From assembly GCF_038443385.1 (NCBI RefSeq), contig NZ_CP151726.1, positions 1,984,001-2,048,000 on the forward strand: a stretch of 64,000 nucleotides of DNA, read 5' to 3'. Below the pieces are notes generated by a model. It had not been told where the DNA came from. It searched no databases and saw only the letters and a list, made by a program, of their open reading frames with translations. Position numbers and translations under genes: made by a program. Below, in pieces: positions 18,920 through 27,293 of the stretch (the stretch's first letter is position 1; every line of letters starts with the position of its first letter). Source of the DNA: Stieleria varia. Its GTDB lineage: Bacteria > Planctomycetota > Planctomycetia > Pirellulales > Pirellulaceae.

Positions 18920-21169
18920 GTGCCGTCACGGATCAGCGAGACGTTTCAAAATCAGCTCGACGCCGTTTTGGAGTCTTGCCTGGATCGCTTGGTCGAGATC
19001 GCACCGCTGGAGTGTCCCTCGCAGCTGGCGGAGATTTTGCCCAAGGATGATCCCACGGTGGCGAGATTTGTGTTGGTCGAGTTGATCAAGATGGACATGG
19101 CGATCGCATGCGAATCGGGCGCAACGGCCGAGGAGCCGCCCTGCATCGAACGTTACCTGGACCAATTTGGCGAATTGTTGCCACTGTCCAACGTTCCGGT
19201 CGATTTGGTGATGGAGGAATTGCAGTTACGCCGCGAGATCGGCGTGTCGATCGACGCCGCAGATTATCAGCGACGATTTCCTCAGCATCGCAGCGTCATC
19301 GGACAGTTGCTGGGGGTCGCCGAAGCCACTGCGGCGGTCCAAAACCGTCGTGGGCCGCCGACCGTCGAGATCGGTGAACAGATCGACGATTTTTTGATCC
19401 TGCAGACTCTCGGCAGCGGTGCCTTCGCCAATGTTTACTTGGCACGGCAAGTGTCGATGTATCGCTTGGTCGCCCTCAAGGTTTCCAGGGGAACTGGCGA
19501 CGAACCACAAACACTGGCCCAATTGGATCACCCCAACATTGTCCGTGTTTTTGATCAACGAGGACTCGCTGACAGCGATGTCCACTTGCTCTACATGCAG
19601 TACCAGCCCGGTGGAACGCTGGCCGACGTGGTCGCAAGAATACGGGCACTGGGCCAGTCGACAGAAGGACTGACCGGTCAAGTGTTGCTTGATGCGGTGG
19701 ACCGACAGTTGTTGCGTGCTGCGCAGGTTGTGCCTGAGCGATCCAGTGTCCGCGAGTGGATGGCCGGGGCACCTTGGCCGATGGTCGTCGCTTGGATCGG
19801 GCTTCAACTCGCAAGGGCCTTGCAAGACGCACACGATCGTGGCGTCTTGCACCGAGATGTCAAACCGGCCAACGTGCTGTTGTCGGCCGAGGGCATTCCC
19901 AAGCTGGCGGATTTCAACGTCAGTTTTGCCGGCGTGGCCGGGCGTGCAGGTGCGGCATCCAGCTTCGGCGGATCGATCGGGTACATGTCGCCCGAACACC
20001 TTCGCGCGATCAATGCGACCGGACTTTCGCAGCCCGAAGCTGTGGCCGAGCGTTCCGACATCTACGCCTTAGGAATTCTGCTGTGGGAACTGTGGCAGGG
20101 CGTTCGTCCGTTCGACACCGGCTCGTCACCGAACTCATGGACGCAAGCCGTTACGCAGCAGTTGGCCGCTCGCGAGCAACCATTGGTCCAACCCCATCGC
20201 CTGGGAGGCGTTTCCGAACGAGTCTTAGAGTCGGCGCTTCACCATGCGTTGCAGTATGCACCGGAGGATCGCCCGGGCAGTGGCTCGGAGATGGCGGGAC
20301 GATTGAAACTTGCCCTGCATCCCGACGCGGCAAGACTTTTCGATCCGGACCCTGATAGCTGGCAGGGCTGGTTGATGCGTCGAAGCCCCTGGTTGGTCGC
20401 TGCGGTGGTCATCTTGGTGCCTAACGTGCTGGCGATGATTTACGGGTATTACTACAACTACTGGGAGTCTCTGAAGAATCATTTTGAGAACCAAGTCGTG
20501 ATGAGGCAGTTCAATAATCTCGCGGCCTGTGTCAACATTGTTGCCGTTCCCTTAGCGGTGTTGTTGGTGTTTTGGTACACGCGAAAGGTGGTTCACGAAC
20601 TGCAGCGGGTTTCCCGAGGCGAGCCGTTGACGAAGCAAGGTCTTGACGACACCATCAGCTTGGCATCACGAGCCGGAATGATTGGCGGAGCCTTGTGGTG
20701 TGTCGCCGCTGTGCTGTATCCGATCGCGTTGCGGATGATGTTGCCCGAGTTCACGTCCAGTGAAGCCAGCCACTTCTTTGTCTCGCATATCATCTGCGGC
20801 GGCGTGGCGGCGATTTATCCGTTCTTTGGGATGACCGTTTACGCGACCGCGGCGGTCTATCCACGACTGGTTCGTGTTTCGATGAACGACGCCCAATTCG
20901 ACCAGCGCTGGTTTGCACTGGTTCGGCTCTGCGAACACGTCTTGTTGTTGGCTTGCCTGATTCCTTTGGTCGGATTGGCGCTGATGGTTGTGTCGGGAAC
21001 CGATTCACGCGGAGTGATGATGACCGCCGTGATGGCCACCGCCGCAGGACTGTTTGCCGCGTTCTACGCATACCGAATGATCGTCAGACAATGGGCCCAA
21101 ATGAGCACAGTGCTTTCCGCACGCGGTTCCTCCGTCGTTCCAACAACCCCTGGCGACCAATCGGTCTAA
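18920..21169 (+). CDS. Membrane-anchored Ser/Thr protein kinase with DFN motif
   Basis: 749 residues from GTG 18920, which has GGAGG 11 bases upstream. The alternative ATG at 18743 shares bases with the sigma factor start and has no ribosome site. The N-terminal region (about 1-150) is helical. The kinase domain starts at IDDFLILQTLGSGAFANVYLA, with catalytic lysine in VALKVSRG, HRDVKPANVLL as catalytic loop, and LADFN in place of DFG. GYMSPEHLR and SDIYALGILLWELWQG follow. Four hydrophobic spans in the last 220 residues put the kinase domain in the cytoplasm. The metal-binding Asp is kept, so activity is possible. It is divergent from an ECF sigma factor. Confidence 0.88.
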   Translation: MPSRISETFQNQLDAVLESCLDRLVEIAPLECPSQLAEILPKDDPTVARFVLVELIKMDMAIACESGATAEEPPCIERYLDQFGELLPLSNVPVDLVMEELQLRREIGVSIDAADYQRRFPQHRSVIGQLLGVAEATAAVQNRRGPPTVEIGEQIDDFLILQTLGSGAFANVYLARQVSMYRLVALKVSRGTGDEPQTLAQLDHPNIVRVFDQRGLADSDVHLLYMQYQPGGTLADVVARIRALGQSTEGLTGQVLLDAVDRQLLRAAQVVPERSSVREWMAGAPWPMVVAWIGLQLARALQDAHDRGVLHRDVKPANVLLSAEGIPKLADFNVSFAGVAGRAGAASSFGGSIGYMSPEHLRAINATGLSQPEAVAERSDIYALGILLWELWQGVRPFDTGSSPNSWTQAVTQQLAAREQPLVQPHRLGGVSERVLESALHHALQYAPEDRPGSGSEMAGRLKLALHPDAARLFDPDPDSWQGWLMRRSPWLVAAVVILVPNVLAMIYGYYYNYWESLKNHFENQVVMRQFNNLAACVNIVAVPLAVLLVFWYTRKVVHELQRVSRGEPLTKQGLDDTISLASRAGMIGGALWCVAAVLYPIALRMMLPEFTSSEASHFFVSHIICGGVAAIYPFFGMTVYATAAVYPRLVRVSMNDAQFDQRWFALVRLCEHVLLLACLIPLVGLALMVVSGTDSRGVMMTAVMATAAGLFAAFYAYRMIVRQWAQMSTVLSARGSSVVPTTPGDQSV

Positions 21170-21484
21170 CCGCCCTGGGGACACAGCACTTTAAAGATTG
21201 CCAGACGGGAAAGACCGAATTGCCCCTCAACGGCGTTTCGTCCTCCTGGACAATCTGCCACCACGAGCTATCTCACATACAAATAGTGGTCAAAGTTGGA
21301 GTCCAGGCTTCAGCCGCTCAAACCTGTATCTAACCAAGACTCTAACACCTAGCACCTGGACTTCAGCGGTGGAGTAAAAGTATTCGTTGTTCACGACGTG
21401 GCGCGAATAAAACCCCTTTCCCCTTTTCGAGCTCTGGCGCAAAACGGCGTCGGTGGTCGCATCCGTTCTTGGATTCTGTTGGCT
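21170..21484. other. Intergenic region with degenerate repeats, no gene seen
   Basis: 315 bases between convergent genes. It contains related phrases GTCCAGGCTTCAGCCGCT (near 21300) and CCTGGACTTCAGCGGTGG (near 21356), probably decayed copies of an interspersed repeat. No ORF, terminator or RNA is recognised. Confidence 0.45.
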
Positions 21485-22327
21485 TCAGCCTTTCCGATGC
21501 AGCATGTTGACTTCATGTTTGGATTCCCTGTCGATGATGTTTGCTAGAAAGCTGGAGAAGTCCGATTCATACATCTCGTGTTTATCAAGTCTTTGCTTCC
21601 TGTTTTTGCGACCCACCAGCGTGAACCCCAGTCCTAATAGAGTCTTCTCTCCGTCTTGTGTCGCCGCCATCGCGTAAACCTTCTCAACGACGTCAGGGTT
21701 ACAGAAGTGGCAAATCATCGTCCTCAACATTCTGACAATACAGAACATCGCATGACGTCGGTGAGCTTTTTTGATGATGATGCTTTCAATGTAGATGCTC
21801 TTGATCGAGTCTTTTTCTTTATCGCTCAAGAGATTGTAGTGCCTGATCCCTGTTTCAAGAATGTCGCCCTCTCGATAGAGTTCCATGCAGTCATCTTTGA
21901 TGGCGAGCAGTGTGAAGTGTCCGACAAGTTCTTTCGATTCCAAACCGTTGGAATCGATCGTTCTTGCCTCGATGACGAAGAAGCCGTCCTGGTTGACGTC
22001 GTACCATTCCTTGTAAAGTTCAACAGGTACCGCATCGTCGGGATAAAAGGAAGCCTGCAGCTTCGCAATCTCAACAAGATCGGATTCCATCGCTTCTCGT
22101 ACTGAATACATGGGAGGCATTTTGTATCCGATAACGCTCGCGAATCGGCGTCTGATTTCGTATTGGATTTGGTAGAAAAATGCCCCCGAGAGCACAATGA
22201 GCATTGTGGAGATCCCCACGATTCTAAGATTCCCATCGGCACCGATGATGCCGATGATGCCACTGACGAACCCGATTCCCGGACCGATGAAATTCAGGCT
22301 GTTTTTCGAGCTTTGCGATAAGTGCAT
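21485..22327 (-). CDS. Two-TM membrane protein with GNAT-like C-terminal domain, atypical composition
   Basis: 280 residues from ATG 22327 (MHLSQSSKN); the frame extends 27 codons upstream, but those look non-coding. Two adjacent hydrophobic spans (about 13-55) are followed by a soluble domain whose layout (MESDLVEIAKLQASFYPDDA, then GHFTLLAI, then IYIESIIIKKAHRRHAM) resembles a GNAT acyltransferase, although the Q/RxxGxG/A acetyl-CoA loop is not clear. The gene is visibly richer in A/T than its neighbours and uses more AAA/AAT/ATT codons, suggesting acquisition from outside. No operon partner. Function unknown; the GNAT assignment is tentative. Confidence 0.6.
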   Translation of the reverse strand: MHLSQSSKNSLNFIGPGIGFVSGIIGIIGADGNLRIVGISTMLIVLSGAFFYQIQYEIRRRFASVIGYKMPPMYSVREAMESDLVEIAKLQASFYPDDAVPVELYKEWYDVNQDGFFVIEARTIDSNGLESKELVGHFTLLAIKDDCMELYREGDILETGIRHYNLLSDKEKDSIKSIYIESIIIKKAHRRHAMFCIVRMLRTMICHFCNPDVVEKVYAMAATQDGEKTLLGLGFTLVGRKNRKQRLDKHEMYESDFSSFLANIIDRESKHEVNMLHRKG

Positions 22328-22770
22328 GTCAAGGATTCGTCTGGGAATGGGATGGCAGGGAACGGCTTGGGCAGCATCGGCCCGGAGGCAGCCACGGAGA
22401 AGCATCATGTGGCTGATTGGAGGAATGTGTCACGGATCAGATTGGGTTTGACCACCTAACGCGAACCGGATGCGGACGAGTTGTATTCCGAAGGTCTCAC
22501 GCATTCAATGCCCAGTAATGTTGATTTTGGAGTCTGGCAAGTGCATTATGATTGTAGACGGCCGGTTGACGAGTTATTTCATCCAGATGCCAGTTCATTT
22601 CCCGTAAAGTACGTTGCCTGCCACGACTTCTCAGCAACGGGAAATCAATCGGCCCAATCATAAACGCCCACCATCGTGTGACCTGTTCGCCTGCCTGATG
22701 CTGGGACGCAAACTAGGTCCCCTCCCACCATATCCGCTCGCCCAAATCCGCTCACACGAAAGTCCCGCCA
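22328..22770. other. Divergent intergenic region, no feature recognised
   Basis: About 440 bases between the divergent GNAT-like gene and the esterase. A 60-codon frame at 22481-22663 has no ribosome site and no recognisable sequence. Promoters for both flanking genes must lie here. Confidence 0.4.
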
Positions 22771-24732
22771 ATGAGATCGCTATTGAGTGTCATCCTTGTT
22801 CTCCACCTGACTCTCGCCACCGCTCACGCGCAGTTCAACCAGCCTCCGGCCAACGAAGGTGATCGTTTGCTGGCCGAATACTTTCACAACCAAACGCGGC
22901 AATTGAGTGAAAAAACGTTTGCAGACATTCAGACGCTGGACGACTGGACGAGCCGACGCGACGAGTATCGGTTGCAATTGCTGGAGATGCTCGGCTTGTC
23001 GCCGATGCCGGAAAAGACACCCCTGCAGCCCGTCGTCACGCAAACGCAGGAAAACGAAGGCGTGATCGTCGAAAACATCCAGTTTCAATCGTCGCCCGGT
23101 TTGTATGTCACCGCCAATCTTTATCGTCCTAAAGAACAAACCGGCAAGCTACCGGCGATCCTCTACGTATGCGGGCACGGACGCGAAGCGGTCGATGGGG
23201 TCAGTTTGGGCAACAAGACACACTATCAACACCACGGGGGTTGGTTTGCCAGGAACGGATATGTCTGTTTGATCATCGACACGATTCAGTTGGGCGAGAT
23301 CGAAGGAATCCATCACGGAACCTATCGAGAGAAAATGTGGTGGTGGAACAATAGAGGTTACACGCCCGCCGGTGTCGAAGCATGGAATTGCGTCCGATCG
23401 CTGGACTATCTGCAGTCACGCGAAGAGGTCGATGGCGATCGGATCGGCGTGACCGGACGCAGTGGTGGCGGTGCCTACTCATGGTGGATTTCAGCGATCG
23501 ATGAGCGGATCAAGGTGTCGGTCCCCGTCGCGGGCATCACGACGCTGAAGAATCACGTGGTTGACGGTTGCGTCGAAGGACACTGCGACTGCATGTACTT
23601 TGTCAACACGTACCGCTGGGACTATCCGATGGTCGCTGCAATGGTCGCACCGCGTCCCCTGCTGATCGAAAACTCAGACAAGGATCGCATTTTTCCGCTC
23701 GACGGCGTGGTCGATCTTCATGCCAAAGTCCGACATATTTATCGGCTCTACGACGCAGAAGAAAACCTGGGGCTGCATGTCACGGAAGGTCCGCACAAGG
23801 ACACCCAAGAATTGCGGATCGGCGCGTTCCATTGGTTCAATCGCTTCCTCAAGAAACAGGATCCTTTGATCGAAACAACCGCCACACCGTTGTTCGAGAA
23901 AAAAGATCTCAAAGTGTTTGAATCCTTACCCGACGACCAACGGGTGACCACGATTCACGAAACCTTTGTTCCCCAAGCCAAGGCGGACCAAGCGATCGCG
24001 ACGGGGGATCTCAAAGAAGCGATCCGTGAACGAAGCTTCGGCGGTTGGCCCAACGAACCGGAGGACTTGACGCTTGAAGTCGTTCAAACGCATCCTGTCA
24101 ACGAAGCGTTTCGTTTGATCGAGTTCACCAGCCAAGCCCCTTACCGACTTCGCATCTGCCTGCATCAACGGCCCACGGATGAAAAGATTCCTTTGCGAGT
24201 GATCGTTTTGAACGACGCCGGATGGAAGCAATGGGGGCCGATGCTGGCCGCGCTGTTCCCCAAACAGTTTTCGGACATCGAACCCAACGAAGCGCTGTTA
24301 AAAGAGTTTGAGCAACAAACCGAATTGGTGAATCACGCGTTTGTCATGCCTCGCGGGATCGGGCCGACGGCTTGGACGGATGACGAGCGAGAACGAACTC
24401 ACGTTCGTCGTCGATTCATGTTGCTGGGGCAGACCCTGGGTGGAATGCAAGTCTATGACCTTTGTCGAGCCGTCGAAGCGTTGCAACACGTCGATGGGTT
24501 ACTGACCGACGGAGAGGACATGCAGTTTCACGCCAGCGGCGACGCTGCAATCTGGGCTTTGTACGCAGCATTGTTCGCCGACGGCGTCGATGGATTGGTA
24601 CTGAGCGATTTGCCCAAGAGCAACCGAGACGCGCCGGATCTGTTGAACATCAGCCGTTTCGCGACCCTCGATCAGGTCATCGAGTTGGCACGTCAACACG
24701 TCGATCATCTCAATGTCAGGAACCGCAGGTAG
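22771..24732 (+). CDS. Secreted alpha/beta-hydrolase (acetylxylan-esterase/S9-like)
   Basis: 653 residues with signal peptide MRSLLSVILVLHLTLATAHA. The alpha/beta-hydrolase core runs from about 100 to 370: nucleophile Ser231 in GRSGGG, acid Asp303 (NSDKD) and His342 (EGPHKD), in the right order. An HGREAVDG oxyanion region precedes them. The C-terminal part (about 400-650) resembles a second, degenerate hydrolase-like domain with no clear nucleophile. The family cleaves acetyl or other esters from polysaccharides, fitting planctomycete use of sulfated or acetylated sugars; the real substrate is unknown. Convergent with the WD40 gene, with 181 empty bases between. Confidence 0.8.
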   Translation: MRSLLSVILVLHLTLATAHAQFNQPPANEGDRLLAEYFHNQTRQLSEKTFADIQTLDDWTSRRDEYRLQLLEMLGLSPMPEKTPLQPVVTQTQENEGVIVENIQFQSSPGLYVTANLYRPKEQTGKLPAILYVCGHGREAVDGVSLGNKTHYQHHGGWFARNGYVCLIIDTIQLGEIEGIHHGTYREKMWWWNNRGYTPAGVEAWNCVRSLDYLQSREEVDGDRIGVTGRSGGGAYSWWISAIDERIKVSVPVAGITTLKNHVVDGCVEGHCDCMYFVNTYRWDYPMVAAMVAPRPLLIENSDKDRIFPLDGVVDLHAKVRHIYRLYDAEENLGLHVTEGPHKDTQELRIGAFHWFNRFLKKQDPLIETTATPLFEKKDLKVFESLPDDQRVTTIHETFVPQAKADQAIATGDLKEAIRERSFGGWPNEPEDLTLEVVQTHPVNEAFRLIEFTSQAPYRLRICLHQRPTDEKIPLRVIVLNDAGWKQWGPMLAALFPKQFSDIEPNEALLKEFEQQTELVNHAFVMPRGIGPTAWTDDERERTHVRRRFMLLGQTLGGMQVYDLCRAVEALQHVDGLLTDGEDMQFHASGDAAIWALYAALFADGVDGLVLSDLPKSNRDAPDLLNISRFATLDQVIELARQHVDHLNVRNRR

Positions 24733-24913
24733 CCCCCTCACGTGACAGCTCCTCACCGCCAACATCAAGAGCATTTCGGATTCGGCCAAATCAGCGAACT
24801 TGGTAGCTCAACCTGATCGTAGCCTTCGCTTTCGTCTTTTCGATGTTGACAACAATTGTGCGATGTCTCCCGCGGATGTTGGAGGACAACATCAGGGGCT
24901 GTCGAATCGGACG

Positions 24914-27277
24914 CTATCGCTTTTCTGGCTGCTGGATGACTCCGGGCAACGGCATGTTGCCCTCGATAGCGACGATGCAAAGGTGGTTGTCAATGCTGCC
25001 GGCCCAGATTCGACCCGATGGGTATGCTGTGACTGAGGCGAGGGGACGCGGGAACCAAGCGGCGACGGTCTTGCCGTCCATCGTTTCAATCAGTGAATCG
25101 TCCGTGCGGCCTATCCAACGCCACGGGTGTTCGTGCCGTTTTATCGCTAACGCACTCAGATCGGTTGTCCCGGATATCGACTCAACGCATGATCCACGAT
25201 TGAGATCCCAGATCATGATCTCTGGCTCATGCTGGGAGGCAGATAGCAGGAAACGACCATCCGGCGTGAACGCGAGTTGCGATATCTGTTGTCGATGGCC
25301 GCGAAACTCATTCAACAGTCGTCCATCATTGGCATCCCATAGCGATACGGTCATGCTGGCACCACCGGAGGCAACACGTTTTCCGTCTCCTGAGATCGCA
25401 ACACAGGTGACTCCGAGCCAACCTTCTGATTCACATACGATGCAAAGTCGTTCCCTGTTTTTCTGCAGGTCCCAAACTCGAACGGTCTGATCCGCTGCAC
25501 ACGAGACCAACGTTTGACTCTCTGTATCGAAAGCGAGTTGATTGACCCAGTCCTTGTGCCCGTCGAGTCTCGTTCGGAGAACTTTCGTCGGCCAATCCCA
25601 GATCAAAATCGCCCCTTCTCGTGAACCACATGCGAGGCAGTTTCCGTCGGGTGCGAACAGCGGCCGATCCAAACGGTCAGTCGGGAGATCGCTACTCATC
25701 ATCGTGGGTGTGACCGCATCCACGTCGAAGGCAGACAGGAGGCCAGCCTCGTCCACGACCACGACCGATTGTCCGTCAGGCGAAAAACTGGCAAAGCGTG
25801 CGTCGTGGGGCGTCGAAGAAAGATCACGCAGTTTTTTTCCGTCCGTACCGTCGCAAAGTCGCGGCACGGGGTCAAATCGTCCAACGGTAACCAGTCTGCG
25901 ACCGTCTGGTGAAAGCTCCACTCCATCCAGGTAAGTGCCGTGGTCGTACGTCATTTCCCTTGGATCGGCATCGGATTGCATATCCCGGATTGCGATGCAA
26001 TGACCAGACGTGCAGGCGATTGTCAGTCCGTCGGGGGCGATCGCGACGGCTCCACCTTGCAGGTCTTCGGTCGAAATGGATCGCACAAGAGAGCCGTCTT
26101 GAAGACTGAACACGCAAAGGGAACCGTCGTCTTCCATCACAGCTAGCAAGAGCCCATCAGGCGAGAACGACAGTCCGCGGACGCCTGAATGTAGCTTCTG
26201 TGAATACTGGATCTTCTTTGTCTGGACATTCCAAACCGTGAACGTGCCGTCGTCCAATCCCCATGCTGCTCTGTCAAAGCTTGACGCCACCTCCAGAACG
26301 TTGATTCGACCTTGACCCGAGGGTCGAATGGCCTCACATGAGTCATTTTTCCAGTCGTAGAAGACAATGGACCCATCGAAGCATCCTGCCAACACTTTTT
26401 CCGCAGTTCCGACAAATCGGACCGCAGTCACCATGTCAGAGCATGTCGTTTTTGCAACGACGTCCCCTGTGGCTGGGTCCCATATACAAACATGGTTCTC
26501 ATTTCCTCCGGTAACCAGGCGTTGCCCGCACGGCGACCACGCAACATCGTTTAAGATCTCACCGGCACCAAAACAAGAATGCTCTGTCCCTGACTCTGAG
26601 TCCCAGATCCTCAACGACCGATGGCTTGCTGTCGCGATAAAACGGTCATCGCGACTCCACGCGACGGCGTGAACATCAAGGCCAGGAACTCGGTAGCCGA
26701 CGCCACCGTGAACGATGTCCACAAACTCCTGGGGCGATAACTTCGCTAACTCATCCGATGTGAATGTCTTGATCAGGCTTTGAAGCAGAACGCCGCTTTT
26801 CAAGTCCCATACTTTAACGCTGCCATCGCTTGCCCCTGAGGCCAAGCGACATCCGTCCGAAGAAAAGTCGATCGAATTGACTGAACCCGTATGGCCTCGG
26901 AAGACTGCGATCAGACCTGAGTCGATTGGATTTGCCGGTGGGCGCAGGGATCTGAGCCAGATGAACCCAGGTGTGCGGTGCTGCTTACCTGATCGCCATG
27001 TTTCCAAGACTTGAAAAAGCTTTGTCTTTCGAGTGTCCGGTGTTTCAGATTCATCCGACCCTCGATTCACTGATTGCATGGAGCTTGCGGCGACATCGCC
27101 ATCGTGCCACCAGCACTGATTCCACATCGTTTGAAAGAGCGTTGTCGGATGTTGCTCAAGGAAATGCGATTCTCGTCGGATTGCCTTCTGCAACAAACCC
27201 AACGTTTTCGCGTCCGGACGCTCTTTCGGAAAGGCGGCAATCGCTTCCGAAAAATCTCTTAGAAGCTCGAAGATCAT
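24914..27277 (-). CDS. WD40 double beta-propeller protein; likely C-terminal half of a STAND NTPase
   Basis: 787 residues. After a helical region (about 1-110) come roughly fourteen WD40 repeats, enough for two seven-bladed propellers; clear ones include FRGHTGSVNSIDFSSDG..VKVWD, LDGHKDWVNQLAFD..VRVWDL and FRGHRQQISQLAFTPDG..IMIWDL. The ATG at 27277 has no ribosome site. The first residues (MIFELLRDFSEAI) look like the linker that in NACHT-WD40 proteins directly follows the end of the NTPase part. The frame is +1 relative to the upstream NACHT gene, whose stop is 16 bases away, and is open back through that stop. It probably acts as the ligand-sensing half of one complex or fused protein. Confidence 0.85.
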   Translation of the reverse strand: MIFELLRDFSEAIAAFPKERPDAKTLGLLQKAIRRESHFLEQHPTTLFQTMWNQCWWHDGDVAASSMQSVNRGSDESETPDTRKTKLFQVLETWRSGKQHRTPGFIWLRSLRPPANPIDSGLIAVFRGHTGSVNSIDFSSDGCRLASGASDGSVKVWDLKSGVLLQSLIKTFTSDELAKLSPQEFVDIVHGGVGYRVPGLDVHAVAWSRDDRFIATASHRSLRIWDSESGTEHSCFGAGEILNDVAWSPCGQRLVTGGNENHVCIWDPATGDVVAKTTCSDMVTAVRFVGTAEKVLAGCFDGSIVFYDWKNDSCEAIRPSGQGRINVLEVASSFDRAAWGLDDGTFTVWNVQTKKIQYSQKLHSGVRGLSFSPDGLLLAVMEDDGSLCVFSLQDGSLVRSISTEDLQGGAVAIAPDGLTIACTSGHCIAIRDMQSDADPREMTYDHGTYLDGVELSPDGRRLVTVGRFDPVPRLCDGTDGKKLRDLSSTPHDARFASFSPDGQSVVVVDEAGLLSAFDVDAVTPTMMSSDLPTDRLDRPLFAPDGNCLACGSREGAILIWDWPTKVLRTRLDGHKDWVNQLAFDTESQTLVSCAADQTVRVWDLQKNRERLCIVCESEGWLGVTCVAISGDGKRVASGGASMTVSLWDANDGRLLNEFRGHRQQISQLAFTPDGRFLLSASQHEPEIMIWDLNRGSCVESISGTTDLSALAIKRHEHPWRWIGRTDDSLIETMDGKTVAAWFPRPLASVTAYPSGRIWAGSIDNHLCIVAIEGNMPLPGVIQQPEKR

Positions 27278-27293
27278 TGGAATGCTGTTCGCA

